DNA of 64,000 bases from Salegentibacter salinarum (GTDB taxonomy: Bacteria; Bacteroidota; Bacteroidia; Flavobacteriales; Flavobacteriaceae). The notes beneath the pieces are model-generated. The model saw nothing but the letters and a program-made list of their open reading frames with translations. It ran no database searches and was not told where the DNA came from. Location of the stretch: the NCBI RefSeq assembly GCF_900168115.1, contig NZ_FUZC01000002.1, positions 1 to 64,000 on the forward strand, read 5' to 3'. A program made the position numbers and the translations under genes. Numbering within the stretch: the stretch's first letter is position 1; each line of letters opens with the position of its first letter. Of the stretch, positions 26,384-33,678 are shown in pieces.

Positions 26384-26836
26384 TTATCGTTGTGTACATT
26401 CGTATAAATCAACCCACTCCTGCACGCTCATTTTTGAAACCAATTCTCCAATTAATTGAAAAGGAATTTTTTCAGAATTTTTAAACCTGATACAACTTTT
26501 CCCCATATCCAGTTTATTAAGGGGTAATTTGGCATATTCCTCTTTGAACCATTGCAATAATTCAGGATCGGCATATAAACCCATATGATAAAGCGCGATA
26601 AAATTCTTTTGCATCGCGATATTTATAAAAGGTAGGGGTAGTTTTGGGTTGGCGTGGTATCCAGCGGGATAAATTGTGTGAGGGATCACATAACCAATCA
26701 TTCCGTAGTTTAGAGTTTCGGTAAACCCTTCGGGAATATTTTTAAGAATAACATTTCGAAGTTCAATTATAGCCGGTTTTTTATCTTCCGGAACCTTAGC
26801 TATATATTCTTCAACAGTGGCAGCTTCAATTTTCAT
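26384..26836 (-). CDS. DUF1801 (YdhG-like) domain protein
   Basis: A 150-residue cytoplasmic protein of the DUF1801/YdhG family: YIAKVPEDKKPAIIELRNVILKNIPEGFTETLNYGMIGYVIP, PFINIAMQKNFIALYHMGLY and the closing KLDMGKSCIRFKNSEKIPFQLIGELV. The Bacillus relative Fra is an iron-handling chaperone, but most members are uncharacterised. A dispersed repeat begins 12 bases upstream of its start. Confidence 0.82.
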   Translation of the reverse strand: MKIEAATVEEYIAKVPEDKKPAIIELRNVILKNIPEGFTETLNYGMIGYVIPHTIYPAGYHANPKLPLPFINIAMQKNFIALYHMGLYADPELLQWFKEEYAKLPLNKLDMGKSCIRFKNSEKIPFQLIGELVSKMSVQEWVDLYECTQR

Positions 26837-26848
26837 CTTAAAAATTTT

Positions 26849-26943
26849 AGTCGATAATCGAGATTTAAATGCTACGGGGATAGCTTCGAAATCAGCTTGT
26901 ATTTTTCAATATTGCTTCGTGGACTGACCCCGAAGTAGTTTAT
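26849..26943 (+). repeat. Dispersed structured repeat, copy 3
   Basis: TCGATAATCGAG and ATTTAAATGC at the left, with the closing hairpin GTGGACT/AGTTTAT kept entirely by Watson-Crick plus G-U pairs. It fills the gap between two minus-strand genes and touches the stop codon of the universal stress protein gene. Confidence 0.7.
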
Positions 26944-27788
26944 TATTCCAGTTCTTTTAAAATCAATACAGGTACCTTCGGATTAAAATCGATTTCTTCC
27001 TTAAACCGCTGCGAAAAGAGTTTACTGAAAAAACCCTGTTTACGTTTATAAAGCGCCAGGAAATTACTGTCCCTACTTTCAATAAATAAATGAATCCCTG
27101 TAGTTTCTGTAGTCTGCGTGAGTTTATGAAAACTGAAATCTACATCTGAAAAATAAGTTTTTAGCGCCTCCTTGTTTTGTTCCTGTTCTTTGCTAAGTGG
27201 CCTGCCATCGCTATCAATATATAAGATCCTAATGCTTGCTTTTAAATTTCGGGCCATATCTATAAGCGCCGCCACTTCTTTATTTTTAAAGGGAAACTTA
27301 TAATTAGTAGGAAACACAATTTCCCGTTTGGAAGCCGGTAATTCCTGCATTTTCTCTGGAAGAATTAAAAAAGGACAGTCCTGGACTTTTTCGGTCACCT
27401 CAGAAATTTCGTTTTCAAATGCTGCGTTTATCGAAACATTTTCGCCTCGGGAAACCATTAAAATCAGGTCTATATTATGCGTGTTTACAGCTTCCTGTAG
27501 TGCTTCAACCAGATCCTTATTTCGGGAAATAGTTTCAAACTTATGCTTCTGATTTTCTTTTCTGAAATTTAAACCCTGTAGAATTTTCTGCAGGCCATTT
27601 TCAGATTCAGCCTTCGCTGCTTCCAGTTCAGCGCTGTGATTCCGCTTTAATGAAATTCTTACAGGAACTTCGTAAGCATTCAGAATATAAAAAGTACAGG
27701 GAATATTTTTGTAAAGATTCAAGGCATACACCAGGGTATTCCAGGCATGTTTCGTGAAATTAGTAGGAATAAGAATTTTCTTTTCCAT
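26943..27788 (-). CDS. Tandem universal stress protein (UspA-like)
   Basis: A 281-residue cytoplasmic protein from the ATG that gives MEKKILIPTNFTKHAWNTLVYAL; an in-frame ATG eight codons earlier (27812) is less typical. It consists of two Usp-like halves. The first has KILIPTNF, a helical ISLKRNHSAELEAAKAESENGLQKIL segment, and IDLILMVSRGENVSINAAFENEISEVTEKVQDCPFLILP. The second begins REIVFPTNYKFPFKNKEVAALIDMARNL. The ATP-binding GxxGxxxGS motif is not intact. Tandem Usp proteins of this type are common in Flavobacteriia, where they act in stress adaptation through unknown partners. Confidence 0.8.
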   Translation of the reverse strand: MEKKILIPTNFTKHAWNTLVYALNLYKNIPCTFYILNAYEVPVRISLKRNHSAELEAAKAESENGLQKILQGLNFRKENQKHKFETISRNKDLVEALQEAVNTHNIDLILMVSRGENVSINAAFENEISEVTEKVQDCPFLILPEKMQELPASKREIVFPTNYKFPFKNKEVAALIDMARNLKASIRILYIDSDGRPLSKEQEQNKEALKTYFSDVDFSFHKLTQTTETTGIHLFIESRDSNFLALYKRKQGFFSKLFSQRFKEEIDFNPKVPVLILKELE

Positions 27789-27885
27789 AGAAGAAATTGA
27801 ATTTAAAAGCAATCCCTGTAAATATACTAAAACTTACTTCCCGTTATTTCTATTTTTCTACGGAAAAAAGGTGTGTTGAAAATTG

Positions 27886-27976
27886 ACGTCATCCTGAACT
27901 CATTTCAGGATCTAACATGTTTTTATCTAGAACCTAGATGCTGAAATAATCCCGAAGCTTCGGGACAGGATGACGT
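27886..27976. repeat. Inverted-repeat intergenic element
   Basis: Terminal inverted repeats ACGTCATCCTG (27886-27896) and CAGGATGACGT (27966-27976). Inside, TCAGGATCT with AGATGCTGA, and the perfect palindrome TCCCGAAGCTTCGGGA (27950-27965). A degenerate relative lies at 21868-21997. It is non-coding and MITE- or REP-like. Confidence 0.7.
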
Positions 27977-28039
27977 TTATTTTCAGACAACCTCACATGA
28001 ATGATTTTACTCATTAAAAAAGTAAATCCTCAAATCAAT

Positions 28040-29431
28040 CTACTCCTGCTTCATTTCGGTGAAATATTTATAAAACCATGGAATGGTTTCTATGCCTTTT
28101 AGGTAATTCCAGATACCAAAATGTTCGTTAGGGGAGTGGATGGCATCGGTATCAAAACCAAAGCCCATTAAAATAATTTTGCTTTTAAGTTCTTTTTCAA
28201 ATAATGTCACAATAGGTATACTGCCCCCACTTCGCTGGGGAATTGGCGTTTTCCCGAAAGAAGCTTCATAAGCTTTGCTGGCTGCACGGTAGCCAATATT
28301 GTCTATTGGAGTCACATAAGCCTGGCCGCCGTGGTGAGGTTTCACTTCAACTTTAACCGCATCTGGGGCAATACTTTCAAAATGTTTTTTGAAGAGTTGG
28401 GTAATTTCTCTCCAATCCTGGTTAGGAACCAGTCGCATAGAAATTTTAGCATAAGCTTTACCCGGAAGCACCGTTTTAGCGCCTTCACCAATATAGCCGC
28501 CCCAAATTCCGTTGACATCTAAAGTTGGACGAATAGAGGCTCTCTCCAGCGTTGAAAATCCCGCTTCCCCGTAAACATCTTTAATATCGAGTTTCTTTTT
28601 ATAAGCTTCTTCGCTATAAGGAGCTTCAGCCATTTTAGCGCGTTCTTCCTTGCTTAATTCTTCAACCTTATCGTAAAACCCGGGAATGGTTATATGGTTA
28701 TTTTCATCGGTTAAAGAAGCGATCATTTTACTTAAAATGTTGATGGGGTTTGCCACAGCACCACCATAGAGACCTGAATGCAGGTCACGGTTTGGGCCGG
28801 TAACTTCAACTTCAATATAGGAGAGTCCGCGCAGGCCGGTAGTGATAGAAGGTGTGTCTTTGGCGATCATCCCCGTGTCGGAAATAAGGATCACATCATT
28901 GGCCAGTTTTTCTTTATTTTTTTCTATAAACCAACCCAGGTGTTCACTACCCACTTCTTCTTCACCTTCAATCATAAATTTCACGTTGCAGGGCAGCTCG
29001 TTGTTTTTGGTCATATATTCCAGCGCTTTTACGTGCATAAACATCTGACCTTTATCGTCACAGGCGCCACGCGCAAAAATTGCTCCTTCTGGATGAATTT
29101 CGGTTTCTTTAATCACGGGTTCAAAAGGAGGGGAGTTCCAAAGGTCTAAAGGGTCTGGCGGTTGTACATCGTAATGCCCGTATACCAAAACCGTGGGTAG
29201 GTTTTTGTCTGTTATTTTTTCGCCATACACCACCGGATGACCGGGAGTTTCACAAATTTCGGCAGCATCACAGCCTGCTTCCAGCAAATTTTTCTTTATT
29301 GCTTCAGCGGTTTGCAGCATGGAATCTTTGTAGTTAGAATCGGCGCTTATAGACGGAATTTTCAGTAAATCAATAAGTTCAGTTAAGAAACGATCTTTAT
29401 TTTCTTCAACGTAAGATTTGATGTCTTTCAT
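28040..29431 (-). CDS. M20-family dipeptidase
   Basis: A 463-residue zinc peptidase of the M20 family that cleaves dipeptides in the cytoplasm. Metal and catalytic motifs are visible: GHYDVQPPDPLDLW (His and Asp), GACDDKGQMFMH (bridging Asp), MIEGEEEVGSEH (general base Glu and ligand Glu), LISDTGM and the C-terminal GFGFDTDAIHSPNEHFGIWNY (ligand His). The dimerisation domain (about 200-350) has TGPNRDLHSGLYGGAVANP. No signal peptide. It is a single gene with a dispersed repeat upstream of its start. Confidence 0.92.
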   Translation of the reverse strand: MKDIKSYVEENKDRFLTELIDLLKIPSISADSNYKDSMLQTAEAIKKNLLEAGCDAAEICETPGHPVVYGEKITDKNLPTVLVYGHYDVQPPDPLDLWNSPPFEPVIKETEIHPEGAIFARGACDDKGQMFMHVKALEYMTKNNELPCNVKFMIEGEEEVGSEHLGWFIEKNKEKLANDVILISDTGMIAKDTPSITTGLRGLSYIEVEVTGPNRDLHSGLYGGAVANPINILSKMIASLTDENNHITIPGFYDKVEELSKEERAKMAEAPYSEEAYKKKLDIKDVYGEAGFSTLERASIRPTLDVNGIWGGYIGEGAKTVLPGKAYAKISMRLVPNQDWREITQLFKKHFESIAPDAVKVEVKPHHGGQAYVTPIDNIGYRAASKAYEASFGKTPIPQRSGGSIPIVTLFEKELKSKIILMGFGFDTDAIHSPNEHFGIWNYLKGIETIPWFYKYFTEMKQE

Positions 29432-29447
29432 TCTTTGAAATTTTAAT

Positions 29448-29541
29448 TCACTAAGTGAGATTTGAAATATTTCGATGCCTATCGAAAATTAAACAATTGT
29501 TGACTATGAATGCCTCGTAAGCTTGCTTCGAGATAGTTGAT
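29448..29541 (+). repeat. Dispersed structured repeat, copy 4
   Basis: Here the first hairpin is CACT-A-AGTG instead of CTCGAT-A-ATCGAG, so both arms have changed together. An inner hairpin TTCGAT/ATCGAA and the shared AATGAATGCCTCGT-AGCTTGCTTCGAG block follow. It sits between the dipeptidase start and the tRNA-Leu promoter. Confidence 0.7.
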
Positions 29542-29583
29542 TAATTTATTATGATAAAGGTAAAAAAAATATTTCCAGACTAT

Positions 29584-29612
29584 TTGTGAATTGAAACATT
29601 TATGTATATTTG
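29584..29612 (+). promoter_or_regulatory. tRNA-Leu promoter
   Basis: TTG (29584-29586), an 18-base spacer and TATATTTG (29605-29612): a close match to the Bacteroidota -33/-7 promoter, 32 bases upstream of the mature tRNA. Confidence 0.7.
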
Positions 29613-29644
29613 CATCCGCTTACAACAAGCAAATATATTGAAAT

Positions 29645-29726
29645 GCGGGCGTGGTGGAATTGGTAGACACGCTAGACTTAGGATCTAGTGCCTTACGGTG
29701 TGAGAGTTCGAGTCTCTCCGCCCGCA
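29645..29726 (+). tRNA. tRNA-Leu (anticodon UAG)
   Basis: 82 bases. The acceptor stem GCGGGCG/CGCCCGC has discriminator A. The D-loop region is GGAATTGGTAGAC. The anticodon stem CTAGA/TCTAG encloses loop CTTAGGA (anticodon TAG). A long variable arm (TGCCTTACGGTGT) marks it as class II, and the T-arm is GAGAGTTCGAGTCTCTC. CCA is not encoded. It decodes CUN leucine codons. Confidence 0.97.
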
Positions 29727-29736
29727 CATAAGAAAG

Positions 29737-29776
29737 AGCTTAACAGACTGATAAATAGTTTGTTAGGCTTTTTTTT
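29737..29776 (+). terminator. Terminator of tRNA-Leu
   Basis: A 13-bp stem AGCTTAACAGACT/AGTTTGTTAGGCT (with two G-U pairs) followed by eight T residues. Confidence 0.88.
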
Positions 29777-30062
29777 ATGTTTTGTATTCCCCGAAAAAAC
29801 ACCCCATTTCATAAACCTATTAGATTATTAATCAATTTTAATCATTTCGAATTTTCATTTTCTCTAATTAAAAGCAATTTAAAAATTGACCCGGGGGCAC
29901 CCATAATTCAATCAAAAAGAGAAGGGGAAAGCGGGATGGTACCTATTGAGTTTACTGCGATTAAAATTTTGGGTTAATTACTATTTATGGGTATAATCCA
30001 GTATTGAGAAATTTTATTAAAATTCATTATTTGAAAAAGTAAATTTTATAAAATTTAGGAAA
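29777..30062. other. Non-coding stretch after tRNA-Leu
   Basis: No convincing gene. A 66-codon frame at 29777-29977 starts inside the terminator tail and resembles nothing known. No copy of the tRNA 3' end was found nearby that would mark an attachment site. Confidence 0.4.
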
Positions 30063-30581
30063 ATGCCTTTACCAGAAATTTGGTTTCCATTCAATAAAGA
30101 TTCTGACGTAGACAATGTGGTACATTTCTTAGAAGAGCTTCCAGCAAATATCAAAAGTATTACTGATCCTGATAATTCAAACTTTTACGAAGTCTGTTTA
30201 TATAAGGCAGAACTTGGTATTGACAGAATATTATATGAAGCGAGCCTTAAGGAAGCAACTGAAGAATTTTTAAGTAGTCTAGATGAATCTAAAGAAAACT
30301 GGTCAGAGCAAAATTTAAGAAGAATTGGTTTTTCTGGAGAAAGTTTAATATTAAAGGCGAAAATTCTTGATGGTTTATGGAAAAAAATGCGAGATTTAAT
30401 GAAGGATGTTTGGAAGGAATATATTGACTTTACAAATGATACTGTAGTTAAATGGCTACGAGAGTTTTTAGCTTTCCTAAATTCCATCCTGGGAAGCTTA
30501 AAGACTTTAATTCCAGGGATTGATAGTATAAAGGAATCTAAAGAAATAATGGAAACCTTTATAAGTATCACAGAGAAATAG
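30063..30581 (+). CDS. Hypothetical helical protein of the tRNA islet
   Basis: A 172-residue acidic protein without signal peptide. It is predicted mostly helical, with amphipathic stretches (ILYEASLKEATEEFLSSLDESKENWSEQNLRR and KKMRDLMKDVWKEYIDFTNDTVVKWLREFLAFLNSILGSLKTLIPGI). No family was recognised. The start ATG follows AAATTTAGGAAA, and a long hairpin terminator covers the stop. Its base composition and lack of relatives among neighbours, next to a tRNA and an AbiEi-like gene, suggest acquired DNA. The last amphipathic/hydrophobic segment could interact with membranes, but this is speculative. Confidence 0.6.
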   Translation: MPLPEIWFPFNKDSDVDNVVHFLEELPANIKSITDPDNSNFYEVCLYKAELGIDRILYEASLKEATEEFLSSLDESKENWSEQNLRRIGFSGESLILKAKILDGLWKKMRDLMKDVWKEYIDFTNDTVVKWLREFLAFLNSILGSLKTLIPGIDSIKESKEIMETFISITEK

Positions 30582-30650
30582 TTTTATTCTTCGACAGAAA
30601 ATTAGTATGCCGAAGAATCCAAGACTTTATAAAACTATTTTGCCTTTTTT
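30577..30650 (+). terminator. Long hairpin terminator
   Basis: AATAGTTTTAT (30577-30587) pairs with ATAAAACTATT (30629-30639), with an inner TTCTTCG/CGAAGAA stem, followed by six T residues at 30645-30650. The stop codon of the hypothetical gene lies in the first arm. Confidence 0.75.
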
Positions 30651-30823
30651 AGACAGTTGTTAGACTATAGTGTCTATATTTTTTTTTATCATTGGATAAT
30701 TACAAATTAAAATTTACAATGATTTAAGAATTAACCTTTTCTGATTCAGATTTTAAACATCCTAATCATCATTTTCCAGAAGAAATAACTAATAACCCTA
30801 GAGTTCTTTATCACCCTTACGAT

Positions 30824-31201
30824 TTAAAATATTTTTTCTGGCCAGTTGGAAACGGTAAAAAAGTCAAGTTTAACAGCTCCTTTGGAGACTGAAGGCAATG
30901 GGGATTTATCGTGAAGTATATACTCCTTTTGTATTTGTTGGTGGCTTGTACCAAAATACTTTGCAGCAGAATATAGGCCGAGGTAATAGTTTCTATTTTG
31001 AAAACCAAATAGTTTATCTAAATACAGCTCTATAGGTAGTTTGCCAGAATGAGAATATCTAGGCGGAATAATTAGATAAAACTTATGCCGTAATGAAACA
31101 ACATCGCCATTACTCACAGCATAGTAGAGATCATTACGTATCAAGGATTCGGATTTATCAGACATCCCTTCAACTGGTTTTATAAATTTGCTTATACTCA
31201 T
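30824..31201 (-). pseudogene. AbiEi-like antitoxin, C-terminally truncated
   Basis: 125 residues from the ATG giving MSISKFIKPV; an extension to 31240 is possible. The N-terminal wing resembles AbiEi antitoxins (NDLYYAVSNGDVVSLRHKFYLIIPPRYSHSGKLP), followed by the diagnostic NYYLGLYSAAKYFGTSHQQIQKEYI and VKLDFFTVSNWP. The frame ends there, whereas family members usually continue for another 60-120 residues. No continuation was seen in other frames, and no AbiEii nucleotidyltransferase toxin lies downstream. It looks like the relic of a type IV toxin-antitoxin/abortive-infection locus, or a free-standing repressor fragment. Confidence 0.65.
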
Positions 31202-31437
31202 CTTTAGTAAAAATTCTAGAAATACAGTGATTTTTGCCACATTTCTCGAATAATTACTAAAAAATATAATAAGGTTTTTTCTAATATAGGTTGTCTAAGA
31301 AAAATCATTTATTGAAAAATTATACTTTTTCGACAATACCTTTGGCGATGAACCTGCAGAATTTTATTTCTAATCCATAGTATTCAATTTGTAGCTGGTG
31401 AATTTTCAAATACTATATGGGGCTTTAATAATCAGGT

Positions 31438-31686
31438 CTATACATTACAATTTCCATCATCGCAATTTTTTTCTGGGCAAGCAAGTCCGAAAAGTCCCAT
31501 AACAGCAGGCCAGGCGCCAAGAAGAATTCCAATCCATTCTCCTTCAAATGCACTTTGTACAATTACGAAAATTGCTATAAATAAATAGGCAGCTCTTATC
31601 CAGGTCCAACCTGTGGAATTCGTTCTAACATCAAAAGGATTATATTTTACTCTGTAGGGAAGCCCAACTTCCGCCGTTATACACAT
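31438..31686 (-). CDS. DUF2892/YgaP-type membrane protein
   Basis: An 82-residue protein with two closely spaced membrane helices (WIRAAYLFIAIFVIVQSAF and IGILLGAWPAVMGLFGLAC) and a Cys-rich tail (CPEKNCDDGNC). This matches the DUF2892-type module fused to rhodanese in YgaP. Here it is separate: its ATG lies 47 bases inside the end of the preceding rhodanese gene in another frame. No later ATG or TTG gives a sensible start. A split of a fused rhodanese-membrane protein is possible. Confidence 0.7.
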   Translation of the reverse strand: MCITAEVGLPYRVKYNPFDVRTNSTGWTWIRAAYLFIAIFVIVQSAFEGEWIGILLGAWPAVMGLFGLACPEKNCDDGNCNV

Positions 31687-31954
31687 TGTTAAATCCGCTG
31701 GATTTTAATATACTCTTGGCTGAAGCACTTCGCATCCCGGAAGCGCAACAGGTAATAACCGGTTTATTTTTATCCTTTAGAATATTGGTGTTTGCATTTA
31801 GCGTTTGCAAAGGAATATTTTTCGAGCCTTTTATATGCCCACCGGCATATTCAGCCTTAGTTCTTACATCTATTATTATTCCGCCTTCTTTGATTAATTG
31901 ACTATAATCGGGTGGAGGTTTTATGCCTAATAATTCTTTTAATTTATTTATCAT
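31640..31954 (-). CDS. Rhodanese-like sulfurtransferase
   Basis: A 104-residue single-domain rhodanese: GGIIIDVRTKAEYAGGHIKGSKNIPL, active-site loop CCASGMRS with the catalytic Cys, and the closing GFNNVYNGGSW. It transfers sulfane sulfur in the cytoplasm. It overlaps the upstream rhodanese by 11 bases and the downstream membrane-protein gene by 47 bases, so the three are translationally coupled. Confidence 0.88.
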   Translation of the reverse strand: MINKLKELLGIKPPPDYSQLIKEGGIIIDVRTKAEYAGGHIKGSKNIPLQTLNANTNILKDKNKPVITCCASGMRSASAKSILKSSGFNNVYNGGSWASLQSKI

Positions 31955-32240
31955 ATTCGGTTTCTTTTGAGGTTAAATAGTTAACGTCTAGCCAGGATCC
32001 TCCATTTACACAATCATATCCCTTATTGCCAAGATAGTTCGCGGCCTGCCCACTTCTATTTCCAGAGGCACAGCATAGAATTAATGGTGATTCTAATTCT
32101 TTTAATTCATCAAGCCTTAATGGAATTTCGTTTAATGGAATATTTATTGCCCTTGCAACACTTCCGCCCTGGAATTCTGGAACTGTTCTAACATCTACTA
32201 TAGTTCCTTTATTATTTTTAATTAAATCTTCTGCCTTCAT
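31944..32240 (-). CDS. Rhodanese-like sulfurtransferase
   Basis: A 98-residue rhodanese: KGTIVDVRTVPEFQGGSVARAINIPL, active-site loop CCASGNRS and YDCVNGGSW. It is the first gene of the short minus-strand operon. Its promoter has the same layout as that of the nearby flavoprotein/efflux operon. The two paralogous rhodaneses probably pass persulfide sulfur between partners; which partner is unknown. Confidence 0.88.
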   Translation of the reverse strand: MKAEDLIKNNKGTIVDVRTVPEFQGGSVARAINIPLNEIPLRLDELKELESPLILCCASGNRSGQAANYLGNKGYDCVNGGSWLDVNYLTSKETEYDK

Positions 32241-32303
32241 CCTGAAAAAATTTTATTTTAAAATTCGTTTTAATCTGTATTAAAGAATATACATTTAATA
32301 AGA

Positions 32304-32351
32304 CAAAATTACCGTTTATCTCTGCCTGCTACAGTTACTTTTGTTACATAA
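32304..32351 (-). promoter_or_regulatory. Rhodanese operon promoter with activator-type site
   Basis: Minus-strand -7 box TAATTTTG (32304-32311). Upstream, after exactly 22 bases, is the box read on the plus strand as GTTACTTTTGTTACATAA (32334-32351), containing a GTTAC-N4-GTTAC direct repeat. No -33 TTG is present, suggesting activator control. The flavoprotein operon promoter (40728-40775) has the same boxes and the same 22-base spacing. Confidence 0.65.
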
Positions 32352-32450
32352 CCGATTAAAAAACAGGGTGGAAGAGAAAATCAATGATTCAGAAAATCTA
32401 AATGAAGCTTGCAGTGGAGATAGAAGATATAAGAAGCAAGAAGAGGGTAT

Positions 32451-32485
32451 AAAAAAATTCAGGATGACGTAATTGCCATCCTGAA
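32451..32485 (-). terminator. Terminator after DUF302 gene
   Basis: TTCAGGATG (32458-32466) pairs with CATCCTGAA (32477-32485), followed on the minus strand by a run of seven T residues. It ends the long efflux operon. The stem arms resemble those of the inverted-repeat element at 27886. Confidence 0.8.
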
Positions 32486-32510
32486 AATAATATTTCGAAA
32501 TTTAACAAAT

Positions 32511-32900
32511 CTAGGAAAGCCGCTCGATTACAGTTTTTAATTTAGAACGAACTTCTTGTGCAATGCTTCCAAGTTCGTCGTTTTCTATGGCAGTCATCGA
32601 AGCTACAGGATCTACCGCAGAAACTTCAGTTTTCCCATCTTCAGTTTCCTGTACAATCAGGTTGCACGGTAGCATGGTACCAATTTTACTTTCAGCCGAA
32701 ATTGCCTGGTGCGCCATTTTTGGATTACAGGCTCCAAGAATTCTGTATTTTCTAAAATCTACATCAAGTTTCTTCTTGAAGGTTTCCTTTACATCAATTT
32801 CCGTTAGGATTCCAAAACCTTCTTCTTTTAATTCTTTGGTCACTTTATCTATTGCCTCGTCGAATGAATCGTCAAGGACTTTTGAAAAATAATAGCTCAT
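32511..32900 (-). CDS. DUF302 family protein
   Basis: A 129-residue cytoplasmic protein of the DUF302 family: SFDEAIDKVTKELKEEGFGILTEIDVKETFKKKLDVDFRKYRILGACNPKMAHQA, then IGTMLPCNLIVQETEDGKTEVSAVDP. The family fold binds unknown ligands; Cys residues at GACNP and LPCN are family-typical. DUF302 genes recur beside rhodaneses, DUF2892 proteins and RND pumps, suggesting a function in sulfur or metal stress. It is the last gene before the terminator. Confidence 0.85.
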   Translation of the reverse strand: MSYYFSKVLDDSFDEAIDKVTKELKEEGFGILTEIDVKETFKKKLDVDFRKYRILGACNPKMAHQAISAESKIGTMLPCNLIVQETEDGKTEVSAVDPVASMTAIENDELGSIAQEVRSKLKTVIERLS

Positions 32901-33022
32901 AATATAAAATTTTATTGATTCCCTTAAAGTTAATTGTTTTCTATCGTGGGAGGAAAAAGGAAATATTAATCTTATGTGAATTTCCTGAGAACTTCCTTTT
33001 TATATTGATTTTCCCAAAAGTG

Positions 33023-33232
33023 TTAGCACTTCTGGTCGGGTCTGATTTCATCTGTCACTCCGAGCCTTTCCAGTATCTTATCCATAAGACACCAGTGGGT
33101 TAAGGAAGATTGAAGGAGGTTTGCCCCTACAAAAGCGGTAAACCACAACCAATTTATGTTTACATAGACGGCTAAAAGCAAGCTTACCAGGACAAATGTT
33201 CCTGCAATTCCACGTACAACTCTGTTTTTCAT
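33023..33232 (-). CDS. DUF2892 inner-membrane protein
   Basis: A 69-residue protein with two membrane helices (VRGIAGTFVLVSLLLAVYV and LWFTAFVGANLLQSSLTHW) and the family motif THWCLMDKILERLGV, ending in an acidic Cys tail. DUF2892 proteins often accompany rhodaneses. It starts 17 bases downstream of the PII-like gene. Confidence 0.85.
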   Translation of the reverse strand: MKNRVVRGIAGTFVLVSLLLAVYVNINWLWFTAFVGANLLQSSLTHWCLMDKILERLGVTDEIRPDQKC

Positions 33233-33249
33233 TTTAGATAAATTTTGGA

Positions 33250-33555
33250 TTAGATATAATTTTCAATGTTGACCACTGCCACCCTTATGGGGTTATTGGT
33301 TTCCAGATTTTTATTGAATTCTGAAACCAGTTCGAACAGCAGGTCGATCTTTTCTTTTTCGGTGAAAGAGAAAAACATAAGAGATTCGTTTCCACCTTTT
33401 TCTCCGGGAAACCAGCTCATAGTGGCTATTACCGAATTCGAACTTTTATAGCCGTCTATTTCTGTGCGGCTAAAGGCTTCAATATTTGCCTTTTTAAAGA
33501 TGTTGAGGATCTCTTTCTGAAATTCTGCAACACTTGTGACTATTAGTAGTTTCAT
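33250..33555 (-). CDS. PII-like small protein
   Basis: A 101-residue protein with an alternating strand-helix pattern like ferredoxin-fold PII relatives: MKLLIVTSVAEFQKEILNIFKKANIEAFSRTEIDGYK, a loop with SSNSVIATMSWFPGEKGGNESLMFFSF, then EKIDLLFELVSEFNKNLE and PIRVAVVNIENYI. The T-loop tyrosine of GlnB is absent. Such proteins occur in metal or sulfur efflux operons, perhaps sensing a small molecule. Assignment is by pattern only. Confidence 0.55.
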   Translation of the reverse strand: MKLLIVTSVAEFQKEILNIFKKANIEAFSRTEIDGYKSSNSVIATMSWFPGEKGGNESLMFFSFTEKEKIDLLFELVSEFNKNLETNNPIRVAVVNIENYI

Positions 33556-33678
33556 AATCTAAGACTTTAAAGTTCAAAGTTTAATGTTCAAGGTTGTTGT
33601 TGAATTTGATTGCGTGCTACTCCTCTCCGCCTCCCTTTAGGGCAGGGCAAGGCGGAAAGCGCGACACACAACTCATAA

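Noticed and set aside
29777-29977. 66-codon frame after tRNA-Leu
   Set aside because: It starts in the terminator T-tract, has no promoter or recognisable domain and does not look protein-like.
33556-33678. GC-rich hairpin between the RND and PII-like genes as an operon end
   Set aside because: No T-tract follows on the minus strand and the gene order continues in the same direction; more likely a processing or attenuation structure, so not called a terminator.
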